From the IMG/VR virus record IMGVR_UViG_3300047172_000297, positions 1 through 36,462 of that record: a DNA stretch of 36,462 bases. The stretch is one strand, 5' to 3'. Positions 22,477-28,798 of this stretch are shown here, in pieces. The notes below the pieces were generated by a model. It was not told the origin of the DNA and ran no database searches. It worked only from the letters and a program-made list of their open reading frames with translations. The position numbers and the translations under genes are program-made. This DNA comes from a virus. Numbering within the stretch: position 1 is the first letter of the stretch; each line of letters opens with the position of its first letter.

Positions 22477-22800
22477 TCAGGTCACCTTTTGGTCGGTTGG
22501 TTGATCGGGGTCCGCACCGGGCCGCAGCCCCGGTGGAAGCTGGAGGCGATAGCGCCAGGCCAGGCGCATCATGTGCGCGCGCTGGGAGTCGCTAAGCCGG
22601 GATACATCCACGGTCAGCGAGCGAATGAAGGCGCGATCGCCGGGGAAATTCGTCACAACGCGGCGCAGTTGCACCACCAGGCTCACCAACAGCAGCTGCT
22701 CCGCCACGGAAACGGAGCTCTGTGCGGCCAGGCCGGGCATAACGGCCCGTTCGCTGTCCGTGAGCGCCAGTGCCCCGTCTGGGCCTTCCGCCGGCGTCAC
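22477..22800 (-). CDS. Hypothetical 107-residue protein after terminase
   Basis: GTG 22800 overlaps the terminase stop (GTGA). It starts MTPAEGPDGALALTDSERAVMPGLAAQSS and has two amphipathic helices ('VAEQLLLVSLVVQLRRVVTNFPGDRAFIRSLTVDVSRLSDSQRAHMMRLAWRYR'), ending in a Pro/Asp-rich tail. No family recognised. It is likely a packaging or head accessory by position and translational coupling, but its place at the head of the glycosyltransferase insert leaves this open. Confidence 0.65.
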   Translation of the reverse strand: MTPAEGPDGALALTDSERAVMPGLAAQSSVSVAEQLLLVSLVVQLRRVVTNFPGDRAFIRSLTVDVSRLSDSQRAHMMRLAWRYRLQLPPGLRPGADPDQPTDQKVT

Positions 22801-24374
22801 AGCGGCCTCAGCACGGGGATCATGCCGCGGCCAGGCGCGCGCGGCATATCCTCGTCCTCGGTATTCGGCGCCTCGCTCCAGCGCCGCTGCTGCGGCGCCT
22901 GGCCGCCATAGATGCCGCCTGGGCCCTTCACACCGCCGCGGTAGTCATAGTCCACGGGATCTGCACGGCTCGCCGCGTAGGCCAGCGCCAGCGCGATCGC
23001 GGCGTCGCCGTGCCGGCCCTTGCCGTCGCTTCCAAGCGTGCGCTCCGGCACGCGGATCACGCCGCGCACCCAGGCCAGCATCGCCAGATCGTCCAGCACG
23101 TCGCGATCCTTGGGCAGCTCGATGCTGCCGTCCTCGAACGCCGCTTTCATCGGCGGCATGTTTTCCCGGTACCACGGCTCGCTCATCATCACCGGCTCGA
23201 TGCGGCCGGCGCCGTAGCGCTGCATCGCCACCTCGGCCAGGAAGCCACCATTGCCCGTGGCATCCAGCTTGCCAGCACGCATGCGCGGCAGCCGATCGGC
23301 GATGTAGAACAGAATTTGCTGCTGCTGTTCGAAGGGCACGTTCCGAAGCTCGACCATGAACGGCACGCGCCTGGTCAGCGTCTTCAGCAGCTGCATCGGC
23401 ACGATCACCGAGAGATCGCCCTTGCGGCCGAAATCCTGCCCAAAAACGCAAGGGATCGATGGATCCAGCGCGGCCAGCACGGGTCCAAGTTCCCGCTCGC
23501 ACCAATCGCGGCATTCCGCCTCGCGGATATGCTTGGCCAGGTGCACAAAGGCGTCATTGCAGGTCCATCGCAGCACTTGGCCTTCCACGACCATGCGCTT
23601 TTCGATCAGCGCACGGGGAATGGCCGCCGCACCGCCGGCGCGCGGAATGCAGAAAAATTCCTCATCCGCGGCATCGCCCTGCTCAGCGATGATCTTGGTG
23701 CGCCACTCGAGCGCGGCCTCGGGCGATGGATCGAGCCCCAGCTGCTGCGCAATGCGGACATAGAGGCCCTGCTCCAGCGCATCGTCCAGCGTGCAGCGCA
23801 GAATGGCGAAAGGCTTCTTGCCCTCGCGGACTTCCTGCACGAGCGTGTTGAAGGCGTTCATTTCGCCATTATGGGTGGAGATGATCAGTACGCGTCCGCC
23901 CCACATGCGGAGCGCCATCGCCGCCTTCAAAACCTCGGGCAGATCATCGTGGAACGCCGCTTCGTCGATGATCACGAAGCCCTGCCGGCCGCGCAACGCA
24001 CGCGGAACCGAAGGCAGCGCTACTACTTCAAAGCCGCTCGCGAATTCCGCGCGGAAGGCCTTTATCTGTCTTTCTGGATGCTCCGGGTCGCTGAAGAAAG
24101 TCTCTTGCATCGCCCCCGCGGCAAGCTGCAGTTCCTTCGCCCAGCTGCCACAGTAATTGATGAACTCACGGGCAATCTCGAGATTGTAGCCCATGTAGTA
24201 AACGTTCATGCCGCCGGCCGCTTTGCCGGCCGCCGCCATCATAACGGCGATCGCCGCAGCGGCCCACGAATAGCCTGTTCGCCGGCTTTTCTCGACAACC
24301 GTCACGCCGTTCATCGACGCCGACTGCATGAGCTCCTGCTGATATCGCAGAAATACAGGCGGCATCGCGCTCAT
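22797..24374 (-). CDS. Terminase large subunit (Mu gp28)
   Basis: 525 residues, ATG 24374. Walker A-like 'EKSRRTGYS' at residues 28-36 (Arg-rich form typical of Mu/FluMu terminases), Walker B 'FVIIDEAA' at 133-140 with the catalytic Glu, coupling motif 'ISTHNGE' near 165-171, and a nuclease domain with candidate Asp residues in 'FGQDFGRKGD' (D314), 'KLDATGNGG' (D371) and 'GRHGDAAIALALAY' (D457). This is the packaging motor/nuclease for headful packaging. Upstream of the accessory insert; small terminase is several genes earlier. Confidence 0.93.
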   Translation of the reverse strand: MSAMPPVFLRYQQELMQSASMNGVTVVEKSRRTGYSWAAAAIAVMMAAAGKAAGGMNVYYMGYNLEIAREFINYCGSWAKELQLAAGAMQETFFSDPEHPERQIKAFRAEFASGFEVVALPSVPRALRGRQGFVIIDEAAFHDDLPEVLKAAMALRMWGGRVLIISTHNGEMNAFNTLVQEVREGKKPFAILRCTLDDALEQGLYVRIAQQLGLDPSPEAALEWRTKIIAEQGDAADEEFFCIPRAGGAAAIPRALIEKRMVVEGQVLRWTCNDAFVHLAKHIREAECRDWCERELGPVLAALDPSIPCVFGQDFGRKGDLSVIVPMQLLKTLTRRVPFMVELRNVPFEQQQQILFYIADRLPRMRAGKLDATGNGGFLAEVAMQRYGAGRIEPVMMSEPWYRENMPPMKAAFEDGSIELPKDRDVLDDLAMLAWVRGVIRVPERTLGSDGKGRHGDAAIALALAYAASRADPVDYDYRGGVKGPGGIYGGQAPQQRRWSEAPNTEDEDMPRAPGRGMIPVLRPL

Positions 24375-24565
24375 GCGGAGGGCACTCCCGCCGAGTGCGC
24401 ATCGAGCATGCGGACCATCTCAGACCCGAATGTCTGACACGGCAGGCAGACATCGATCGGCCCCCAGTGCACGGCACTCCAAACCGTGCGTCCGCTCCCT
24501 GTGCAGAAGAATTCATGGCCTGTGCGCATCGTGCGCGGGCGGAACGGGATAATCTCGGCGCTCAT
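24371..24565 (-). CDS. Small Cys-containing protein before terminase
   Basis: 64 residues, ATG 24565, overlapping the upstream stop (ATGA) and the terminase start (ATG 24374). Begins MSAEIIPFRPRTMRTGHEFFC; the Cys at about 21 and 'CLPC' at about 42-45 could bind a metal or form a disulfide, but only three Cys are present so a standard zinc ribbon is unlikely. A longer in-frame start at 24628 is embedded in the neighbouring gene and less plausible. Not recognised. Confidence 0.6.
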   Translation of the reverse strand: MSAEIIPFRPRTMRTGHEFFCTGSGRTVWSAVHWGPIDVCLPCQTFGSEMVRMLDAHSAGVPSA

Positions 24566-24675
24566 GGCTTGGGCAATCCGGAAAGGCCCACGGCCAGCAG
24601 CAGCTGCGCGGCGATGAAGGCGCCACAAAGCCAGACCGCGCCAGGGCCGGTGATCAGCGGGCGCCGGCTACGCAT
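24562..24675 (-). CDS. 37-residue membrane protein
   Basis: ATG 24675; it begins inside the preceding gene and overlaps it by 8 nt, and ends in an ATGA overlap with the next. Sequence MRSRRPLITGPGAVWLC, then GAFIAAQLLLAVGLSG forms a basic N-terminus followed by a single 18-20 residue transmembrane helix and a short tail. Topology and position near holin-type genes could suggest a lysis or exclusion role, but no family is recognised. Confidence 0.5.
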   Translation of the reverse strand: MRSRRPLITGPGAVWLCGAFIAAQLLLAVGLSGLPKP

Positions 24676-24835
24676 GTGTCGCGCAGAGAACGGCGGCGAA
24701 AGCCGCAACCACCAAGAATGCACTGCGGGCACTTCGGAAGGCCGTCGATTTCGAGGTTCCCTCAAAGCCATAGCTCACTGCGTATCGCTGCAGGCCGGCG
24801 ACGAAGGGCAGCATCACGGCGAGGGCGTAAAACAT
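24668..24835 (-). CDS. 55-residue two-helix membrane protein
   Basis: ATG 24835 with GGAGG a few nt upstream, a very good ribosome site; it begins MFYALAVMLPFVAGLQRYAV and has a second hydrophobic helix 'SARSAFLVVAAFAAVLCATHA' at its end. A longer in-frame start at 24913 lies in a hairpin-rich leader and is rejected. Both ends hydrophobic with a 15-residue basic loop between; a hairpin membrane topology is likely. Unknown function. Confidence 0.6.
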   Translation of the reverse strand: MFYALAVMLPFVAGLQRYAVSYGFEGTSKSTAFRSARSAFLVVAAFAAVLCATHA

Positions 24836-24934
24836 CTGGCCTCCGTTGGTTGGTGAAGCGGCCCCGCGTCTTAGCGGGGCCGCACCAAGTTCTTTTTTGA
24901 AAAAAAGAACCAAAAAGTTTTTTGCTTTTTTTCT
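24836..24934. other. Hairpin-rich intergenic stretch
   Basis: Two perfect inverted repeats: GCGGCCCCGC/GCGGGGCCGC (24858-24867 and 24874-24883, 6-nt loop) and GTTCTTTTTT/AAAAAAGAAC (24889-24898 and 24901-24910). An A/T-rich block to 24934 follows, containing AAAAGTTTTTTGCTT (24913-24927), whose exact inverse lies at 20696-20710. Read on the plus strand the first hairpin is followed 9 nt later by a T-run; on the minus strand no T-run follows either hairpin. May insulate the gene before from the small membrane genes. Confidence 0.5.
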
Positions 24935-25318
24935 TCAGCCGGTGAACGGAACCAGCGGCGGTAAGCCCACCAGGCTACCGATCACATCGTCTTCGGTAAC
25001 AGGCTCCGGCACGTTGATGATGACGCCGTCAGTGATCGTGCCACCCTGGTCGACACCGGCGACGTACTGACCCGCGGGAACATTAGACCCCACGGAAACC
25101 GAGAAGGTCGCGTTGCCCGGCGTTGTGTCCGGCTGCACGGTGCCAACGAGATCCAGCGACAACGGCGCGCCGGACCCCGTGCAGAAGATGATCGTCGGCT
25201 CGGCAGTGCCTTCGTTGAGGCGTGCGAACGGAATACCTGTCTGAGTGAAACCGCCCGGAATGGTTAACGGGCCTTTGAGGTTCGGTAGAACGAAAGAAGG
25301 GTCCAAAGTAGTCTCCAC
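24935..25318 (-). CDS. Hypothetical beta-rich protein
   Basis: About 127 residues from GTG 25318; a TTG at 25306 preceded by GGAG at 6 nt is an equally good start. The protein is Gly/Thr/Val/Pro-rich with regular strands ('GPLTIPGGFTQTGIPFARLNEG', 'TIIFCTGSGAPLSLDLVGTVQPDTTPGNATFSVSVGSNVPAGQYVAGVDQGGTITDGVIINV'), consistent with an immunoglobulin-like or decoration domain. No recognised family. Such domains often decorate heads or tails; here it lies between endolysin and terminase, outside the structural block. Confidence 0.6.
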   Translation of the reverse strand: METTLDPSFVLPNLKGPLTIPGGFTQTGIPFARLNEGTAEPTIIFCTGSGAPLSLDLVGTVQPDTTPGNATFSVSVGSNVPAGQYVAGVDQGGTITDGVIINVPEPVTEDDVIGSLVGLPPLVPFTG

Positions 25319-25362
25319 GTCTTTTGCGCGGTTCCCCCGCGCGGGATTGCCAAGCCGCGGCG

Positions 25363-25731
25363 CTACGCCGGCGGCGTGGAATTCGATGGGCCGCCGGCAT
25401 CTGCTGCAGGCGGGGCGACCTCGCTCACCAAAAGCCGCGAACGTAGCCAGTGTGTTGAATTCTTGTGATTGCTGCGCGGCTCCGTTTTTATCGTCCGGCG
25501 CCTCCAGTAGAGGTGCTTGCCTTTGCCGTGCGCATATTCACGCGCAAGGCGCAGCCATTCGGAGGCCAGCCACGCTTCGGATTTTCGGCCGCGCGTTGGG
25601 CTTGCGGCGATGCTCACGTATAGCTCGCCGGTCGCCTCGCAATGGGCCGTGAAACTCCCAATGGTGACGGTTTCGAATTCCTTTTCGAAGATTAAGACAG
25701 CCTGCTCGGCTGTCAGGCCGCCTTCTCTCAC
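25363..25731 (-). CDS. Hypothetical 122-residue protein
   Basis: Start at 25731 overlaps the upstream stop. Sequence starts MREGGLTAEQAVLIFEKEFETVTIGSFTAHCEATGELYVSIAASPTRGRKSEAWLASEWLRLAREYAHGK and ends in a Pro/Ala-rich tail. It has an alpha/beta core of about 75 residues followed by a basic stretch with 'YWRRRTIKTEPRSNHKN'. No family recognised. It is in the accessory block after the endolysin. Confidence 0.55.
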   Translation of the reverse strand: MREGGLTAEQAVLIFEKEFETVTIGSFTAHCEATGELYVSIAASPTRGRKSEAWLASEWLRLAREYAHGKGKHLYWRRRTIKTEPRSNHKNSTHWLRSRLLVSEVAPPAADAGGPSNSTPPA

Positions 25732-25937
25732 AGCCCGTTCTCCCGTTGCGCCTTCAGCGCCTTCAGCGTCGCGGCAACCGCACCCATGTCGCGCAAGCGC
25801 TGGTCAGACATTTTCTGCGTCATGCGGCCGGCCGAAACCTGTTTCGCGTAGAAATGGCGCCGTTGCGCGAGCTCGCGTTCCACCTCGCGGATCTGGGCTT
25901 CGAGCGGAACTCCGTCTTGGCCGAACAGGTCAGCCAT
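25728..25937 (-). CDS. Small coiled-coil protein after endolysin
   Basis: 69 residues; ATG 25937 overlaps the endolysin end by 8 nt. The sequence MADLFGQDGVPLEAQIREVERELAQRRHFYAKQVSAGRMTQKMSDQRLRDMGAVAATLKALKAQREN is a helical heptad-like protein of the type found in many phages next to lysis genes ('Ei.rel..R...Y...V..grm......r.l..m.av..TL..l'). Role unknown; it was previously noted only as a conserved phage orphan pattern, so I give no function. Confidence 0.7.
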   Translation of the reverse strand: MADLFGQDGVPLEAQIREVERELAQRRHFYAKQVSAGRMTQKMSDQRLRDMGAVAATLKALKAQRENGL

Positions 25938-26484
25938 TGGCGGCCTCCTCGGCGATCCAACTCAGCGCCGTCGCTTCGTCCGTATCGATCCGGCGGTCCC
26001 AGCCTTTTTCAAAAAGGCGCGCGCTGGACAGGCTGTTCACGTAGGCCTTGTGCGCGGCACTGAGTTCTTTCACGAGGAACGCCGCGTCGGTTGCTTGCGC
26101 GCGGGCGACAACATCCGGGCTCATCCGGAAATCTTCGGGCAGCGCGAGCACGCGCTTCATCAGGCGCGCTGCCCAACCTGGCCCGGAACCAAACGCGATT
26201 TCGAACGCGATCAGATCCACGCCCGTGGGCAGTTCATCACCGCAAACCGGGAGCCAATACCAGGCGTGCCGCAGATCCTGCAGCTCGGAGGCATTTGCAT
26301 TCTTGAATTCATCGACCGAGGGCGACGGCTGGCCGTGCGCCACACGCCAAGCGGCGAAGACCTCATGCGTGATGCCTTCCCGCGTCGCGCCACCACTATC
26401 TCCCGACGTGACGTGAAATTCCTGCCCGTCATTCTCGGGAAGCAGCGCTACAGCCTGCACGCGCAGAAAGCCCTGGTAGCTCAT
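25930..26484 (-). CDS. GH108-like endolysin
   Basis: 184 residues; ATG 26484 overlaps the small-terminase stop (ATGA). Residues 17-37 'ENDGQEFHVTSGDSGGATREG' followed by IT resemble the GH108 muramidase motif 'EGGYvn...DpGGaTn.GIt', with E17 in the position of the catalytic Glu but the GGY replaced and three residues inserted. 'FKNANASELQDLRHAWYW', 'GVDLIAFEIAFGSGPGWAARLMKRVL' and the C-terminal 'FEKGWDRRIDTDEA' also match family features (the latter as 'f..GW..Rv......A'). It should cut peptidoglycan in lysis. No signal peptide; release would need a holin. Confidence 0.78.
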   Translation of the reverse strand: MSYQGFLRVQAVALLPENDGQEFHVTSGDSGGATREGITHEVFAAWRVAHGQPSPSVDEFKNANASELQDLRHAWYWLPVCGDELPTGVDLIAFEIAFGSGPGWAARLMKRVLALPEDFRMSPDVVARAQATDAAFLVKELSAAHKAYVNSLSSARLFEKGWDRRIDTDEATALSWIAEEAANG

Positions 26485-27065
26485 GTCGAAACTCCAAAAA
26501 TCGCTGCTTTGATATTGTCGACCAACTCGCCGGAAAGGCCTTTCCCGGCCACCACCTTGCTCACCGCCGCTGCCGCCGCGCGCTTGGTCCGGTCCTCGGC
26601 GCGCTTCTCAACCCCGTTGATAAAATCGAGATTTCCTTTGCTGGCGGCGACCAGGCTCTGCACCGTCTTCGCCAGCATCATCACGCCTTCAGGATTGCCC
26701 TTCAGCGCGCCGACGCCGGCGGGATCCATCTCGTCCGTTTCTTCCTCGGAAGCACGGAGGAACAGGTCCATCACCACGCTGTGCAGCAGCTCGATATTCA
26801 GGCGGGCCGTCTGGCTTTCCGGCGCATCGCCCAGCTGGGTCGCCAGCGCCTCGGCCATCGCGCGGCTGCGGCGCATTTTCTCGCCAAGCGCATCGAGCCG
26901 CAGCATGTGGCGGCCAAGCCCGCTCCGGCTCGGCGTGTTCTCGGCCGGCAGCAGGCCGCGCAGCAGCGTCAGAATTTCGTCGATCGTGCAGCCGCGCATG
27001 CGGGCGCGGCCGATTTCCTCGCGGATTTCCGCGGGGAGCCTGTCGATATTCGACGGGCGCCCCAT
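26481..27065 (-). CDS. Small terminase-like protein (Mu gp27, DUF3486)
   Basis: 194 residues from ATG 27065, which overlaps the previous stop (TAATG); longer in-frame starts lie inside the wHTH gene. DUF3486 pattern: 'GRPSNIDRLPAEIREEIGRARMRGCTIDEILTLLRG...ENTPSRSGLGRHMLRLDALGEKMRRSRAMAEALATQLGDAPESQTARLNIELLHSVVMDLF'. The N-terminal helix-turn-helix-like segment is the DNA-binding part that recognises the packaging site. It is separated from large terminase by the endolysin and accessory genes. Confidence 0.9.
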   Translation of the reverse strand: MGRPSNIDRLPAEIREEIGRARMRGCTIDEILTLLRGLLPAENTPSRSGLGRHMLRLDALGEKMRRSRAMAEALATQLGDAPESQTARLNIELLHSVVMDLFLRASEEETDEMDPAGVGALKGNPEGVMMLAKTVQSLVAASKGNLDFINGVEKRAEDRTKRAAAAAVSKVVAGKGLSGELVDNIKAAIFGVST

Positions 27066-27364
27066 TAGATCGGCCGCCGCGCCACGCCGGTGTGGCGCCG
27101 ACCCAAAGCAACCTCGTCGCCATCGTTGGTTAGGTAGGCGACCCAAAAGTCGCCGCCCGCCGTCTGCATCTTCTCTAGCCGGACGAGGCGCTGGGCTTCC
27201 AGCCATTCCAGGTCACCGCGCACGACGTCACGGCCCTGATTATGGCCAAAATGATTGACCGTCATCTTCAGGATCGTCTCGTTAAGCGTCATCCCGCTCG
27301 CTTCATTGAGCGCGCGTAGGATGATCAGCCGGCGGTCTTCCGCCATCGTTTCGGCGATGCTCAT
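27065..27364 (-). CDS. Winged-helix protein (Mu gp26-position)
   Basis: 99 residues; ATG 27364 overlaps the DUF2730 stop (ATGA). Sequence 'MAEDRRLIILRALNEASGMTLNETILKMTVNHFGHNQGRDVVRGDLEWLEAQRLVRLEKMQTAGGDFWVAYLTNDGDEVALGRRHTGV' is a winged-helix fold: helix, helix, recognition helix 'RDVVRGDLEWLEAQRLV' and wing. Such ArsR-like proteins sit between DUF2730 and DUF3486 in FluMu/Mu-like phages. The Mu gp26 counterpart is of unknown function; a DNA-binding packaging or regulatory role is plausible. Confidence 0.8.
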   Translation of the reverse strand: MSIAETMAEDRRLIILRALNEASGMTLNETILKMTVNHFGHNQGRDVVRGDLEWLEAQRLVRLEKMQTAGGDFWVAYLTNDGDEVALGRRHTGVARRPI

Positions 27365-27657
27365 TGGTCTTCCTTCAGCAAATGGGTGAGCACAATCGAA
27401 ACCATGTGCTCCGTCCGGCCCACGCCGTCTTTCACGGCCTGGACCTGCTCACCCAACACGGCGACGCCGCGTTCCACTGGCCCCAGCCGGCCCTCGAGCG
27501 ATGCCAGCCGCTTATCGAGCTGCTGGTGATCAGCATGGCTGGCGAAGTTTCGAGCCAGCATCATGCGGAGCACGCCGATTAAGAACCAGAACAGGCCAGC
27601 GAGTAGGGCGAAAGCCTCCGACCAGGTCTGCCAGTCAAAATGTCCGATGGCGTTCAA
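27361..27657 (-). CDS. Membrane-anchored coiled-coil protein (DUF2730, Mu gp25)
   Basis: 98 residues; ATG 27657 overlaps the previous stop (ATGA). An N-terminal hydrophobic helix 'EAFALLAGLFWFLIGVLRMML' is followed by coiled coil 'DHQQLDKRLASLEGRLGPVERGVAVLGEQVQAVKDGVGRTEHMVSIVLTHLL'. This is the typical DUF2730 architecture found in Mu-like phages just before small-terminase genes. Role unknown. Single-pass inner-membrane location with the coiled coil outside or inside is inferred. Confidence 0.82.
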   Translation of the reverse strand: MNAIGHFDWQTWSEAFALLAGLFWFLIGVLRMMLARNFASHADHQQLDKRLASLEGRLGPVERGVAVLGEQVQAVKDGVGRTEHMVSIVLTHLLKEDQ

Positions 27658-27884
27658 GGCCGGCCCTTTTCAATGTCGGTTTGGCAGTCAACGCAAGTCC
27701 TGGCGGTCGGCATCGCCAGGCGCCGCGCCTCGGGAATTTCCTCGCCGCAGCAGCTGCAGAAATTCGACAAAGCGCGCCTTGCGGGCCGTCCCTTGGAGAT
27801 CTGGTTCGCTATGGCCGCTGCAGTAAAATCGCGGTCCCATTTCTGGGCCACATCAATCGGGTCCAAAGGCACGTCCTCAAACAA
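27654..27884 (-). CDS. DksA/TraR-like C4 zinc finger protein
   Basis: About 76 residues from TTG 27884; alternative starts are GTG 27872 or TTG 27866, the latter preceded by GAGG. Cysteines in 'FCSCCGEEIPEARRLAMPTARTCVDCQ' give the four-Cys finger (C-x2-C...C-x2-C) of DksA/TraR proteins, with the preceding 'ALSNFC' and following helix. TraR-like proteins bind RNA polymerase and mimic ppGpp/DksA effects; in Mu-like phages such a protein is usual beside gp25. The short coiled-coil N-terminus is of TraR size. Confidence 0.85.
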   Translation of the reverse strand: MFEDVPLDPIDVAQKWDRDFTAAAIANQISKGRPARRALSNFCSCCGEEIPEARRLAMPTARTCVDCQTDIEKGRP

Positions 27885-27887
27885 AGC

Positions 27888-27909
27888 GCGGCGGGAACGG
27901 TCCGCCGCC
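27888..27909 (-). terminator. GC-rich hairpin before DksA/TraR gene
   Basis: Minus-strand GCGGCGG ACCGTTC CCGCCGC forms a 7-bp stem just after the holin-like stop, followed by GCTTTGTTT. The T-rich tail is weak. It may attenuate transcription between holin and the DksA/TraR gene, or hide the uncertain start codon of that gene. Confidence 0.4.
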
Positions 27910-27919
27910 GCACGATCAA

Positions 27920-28222
27920 TCAGGCTGATAGGCTCGGAGGCGCCGGCGTTCGCACCGCGGCCAGGCGCTCACGGATCGCGGCCTGCAACAGAAGCTCCAC
28001 TCCGGTGTTGACCGAGATGTCGTTAATCAGCAGATGCGGCGCGGCGTAGAACAAAGCCGCGATCGCCGCCGTCCGCGTCATGTCGCCGGTGAGCACATGC
28101 GCTAGCAGGCCCGCCGCCACGCCCAACAGGGCGCCTATGCCGTGGATCGTGGTGGGCTGGCGCAGCCACCCCAGAAAACCCGCCCACAGGCGCCCTGGCA
28201 GGCTCACGGCGCCAATTCCCAT
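27920..28222 (-). CDS. Holin-like membrane protein
   Basis: 100 residues, ATG 28222, overlapping the lipoprotein end by 19 nt. Hydrophobic segments at about residues 26-50 'IHGIGALLGVAAGLLAHVLTGDM' and 'RTAAIAALFYAAPHLLIND', with a hydrophilic C-terminus, suit a two-TM holin-type protein. Position after a lipoprotein and before the packaging genes is the Mu lysis region. It would permeabilise the membrane to release the endolysin; no holin family was recognised with certainty. Confidence 0.65.
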   Translation of the reverse strand: MGIGAVSLPGRLWAGFLGWLRQPTTIHGIGALLGVAAGLLAHVLTGDMTRTAAIAALFYAAPHLLINDISVNTGVELLLQAAIRERLAAVRTPAPPSLSA

Positions 28223-28686
28223 GCAATCACCGGCGCCACAGGCGCCGCGACCGCCGAGAAGCCCAGGAACCCGCCGCCGACTTGAAGGGCACTCAGCGCC
28301 AGGTCGATCTCGAGTTTCCGCCCCGGCGAAATCACGCCGGCCGGAAGACCGTTGATCGCGTTCTGAATATCCGTCACGACACCGGCAAGGCTCGTCGGCG
28401 GCACGTCGCCAGTCAGGCCAGCAACTTCACCGTCAAGCGCCTTCTCGGCCGCGGCAATCGCTAGGGCATCCTTGGGGTGCACCACAACCCAGGCTGCGGC
28501 GTCGGCTTTAACGCCGGCATACAGCGCCTGAATGCGCGCCGGCCAGGCGGGTGCCGCCACCGATGCAGGCGGCACCTGCGTTGTCGGCCCGCTGGTAACG
28601 GGTGCGGTGGCTTGCGGCGCGCACGCCGAAACCGCCAAGCAAATCGCGAATGCGAGAATGACGTAGAGAGATCTCTCGAATTTCAT
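28204..28686 (-). CDS. Lipoprotein at start of late lysis block
   Basis: 160 residues, ATG 28686. A basic N-terminus and hydrophobic helix (MKFERSLYVILAFAICLAVSAC) end in a lipobox VSAC, acylated Cys at about residue 22. The mature part is Ala/Pro-rich helical ('ALAIAAAEKALDGEVAGLTGDVPPTSLAGVVTDIQNAINGLP') with no catalytic motif. Being first after the candidate late promoter, it is likely involved in lysis (an outer-membrane disruptor such as an o-spanin role is possible) or superinfection exclusion. It is longer than typical o-spanins. Confidence 0.7.
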   Translation of the reverse strand: MKFERSLYVILAFAICLAVSACAPQATAPVTSGPTTQVPPASVAAPAWPARIQALYAGVKADAAAWVVVHPKDALAIAAAEKALDGEVAGLTGDVPPTSLAGVVTDIQNAINGLPAGVISPGRKLEIDLALSALQVGGGFLGFSAVAAPVAPVIAWELAP

Positions 28687-28798
28687 CGGTTGAGGGGCTC
28701 CTGCGAAACCCAGCAGATATTTGCTGGTAAATTCGGCTTGAGCCCGACCGTATGCCGCCGTCAGATCATGACGGCATGCCCACCGCAGTGGGGTAGCG
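28687..28798 (-). promoter_or_regulatory. Candidate Plys-like region: motif copy C and two hairpins
   Basis: The 112-bp gap between the Mor/C gene and the lysis genes holds copy C of the repeated motif (28773-28796; plus strand GGCATGCCCACCGCAGTGGG then GTAG). An overlapping inverted repeat GCCGTCA/TGACGGC lies at 28757-28763 and 28769-28775, and a 6-bp stem CCAGCA/TGCTGG at 28710-28715 and 28722-28727 is near the lipoprotein start. This is where Mu has Plys, directly after C. No convincing -10 hexamer is seen. Confidence 0.55.

Noticed and set aside
22770-24437. 555-codon plus-strand open frame antisense to large terminase
   Set aside because: Shadow of terminase codon bias; the residues are dominated by His/Arg/Leu and no domain is recognisable.
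24562-24835. The overlapping 55- and 37-residue genes as an Rz/Rz1 spanin pair
   Set aside because: No lipobox, no periplasmic coiled coil and no nested out-of-frame layout, so spanin identity is unsupported.
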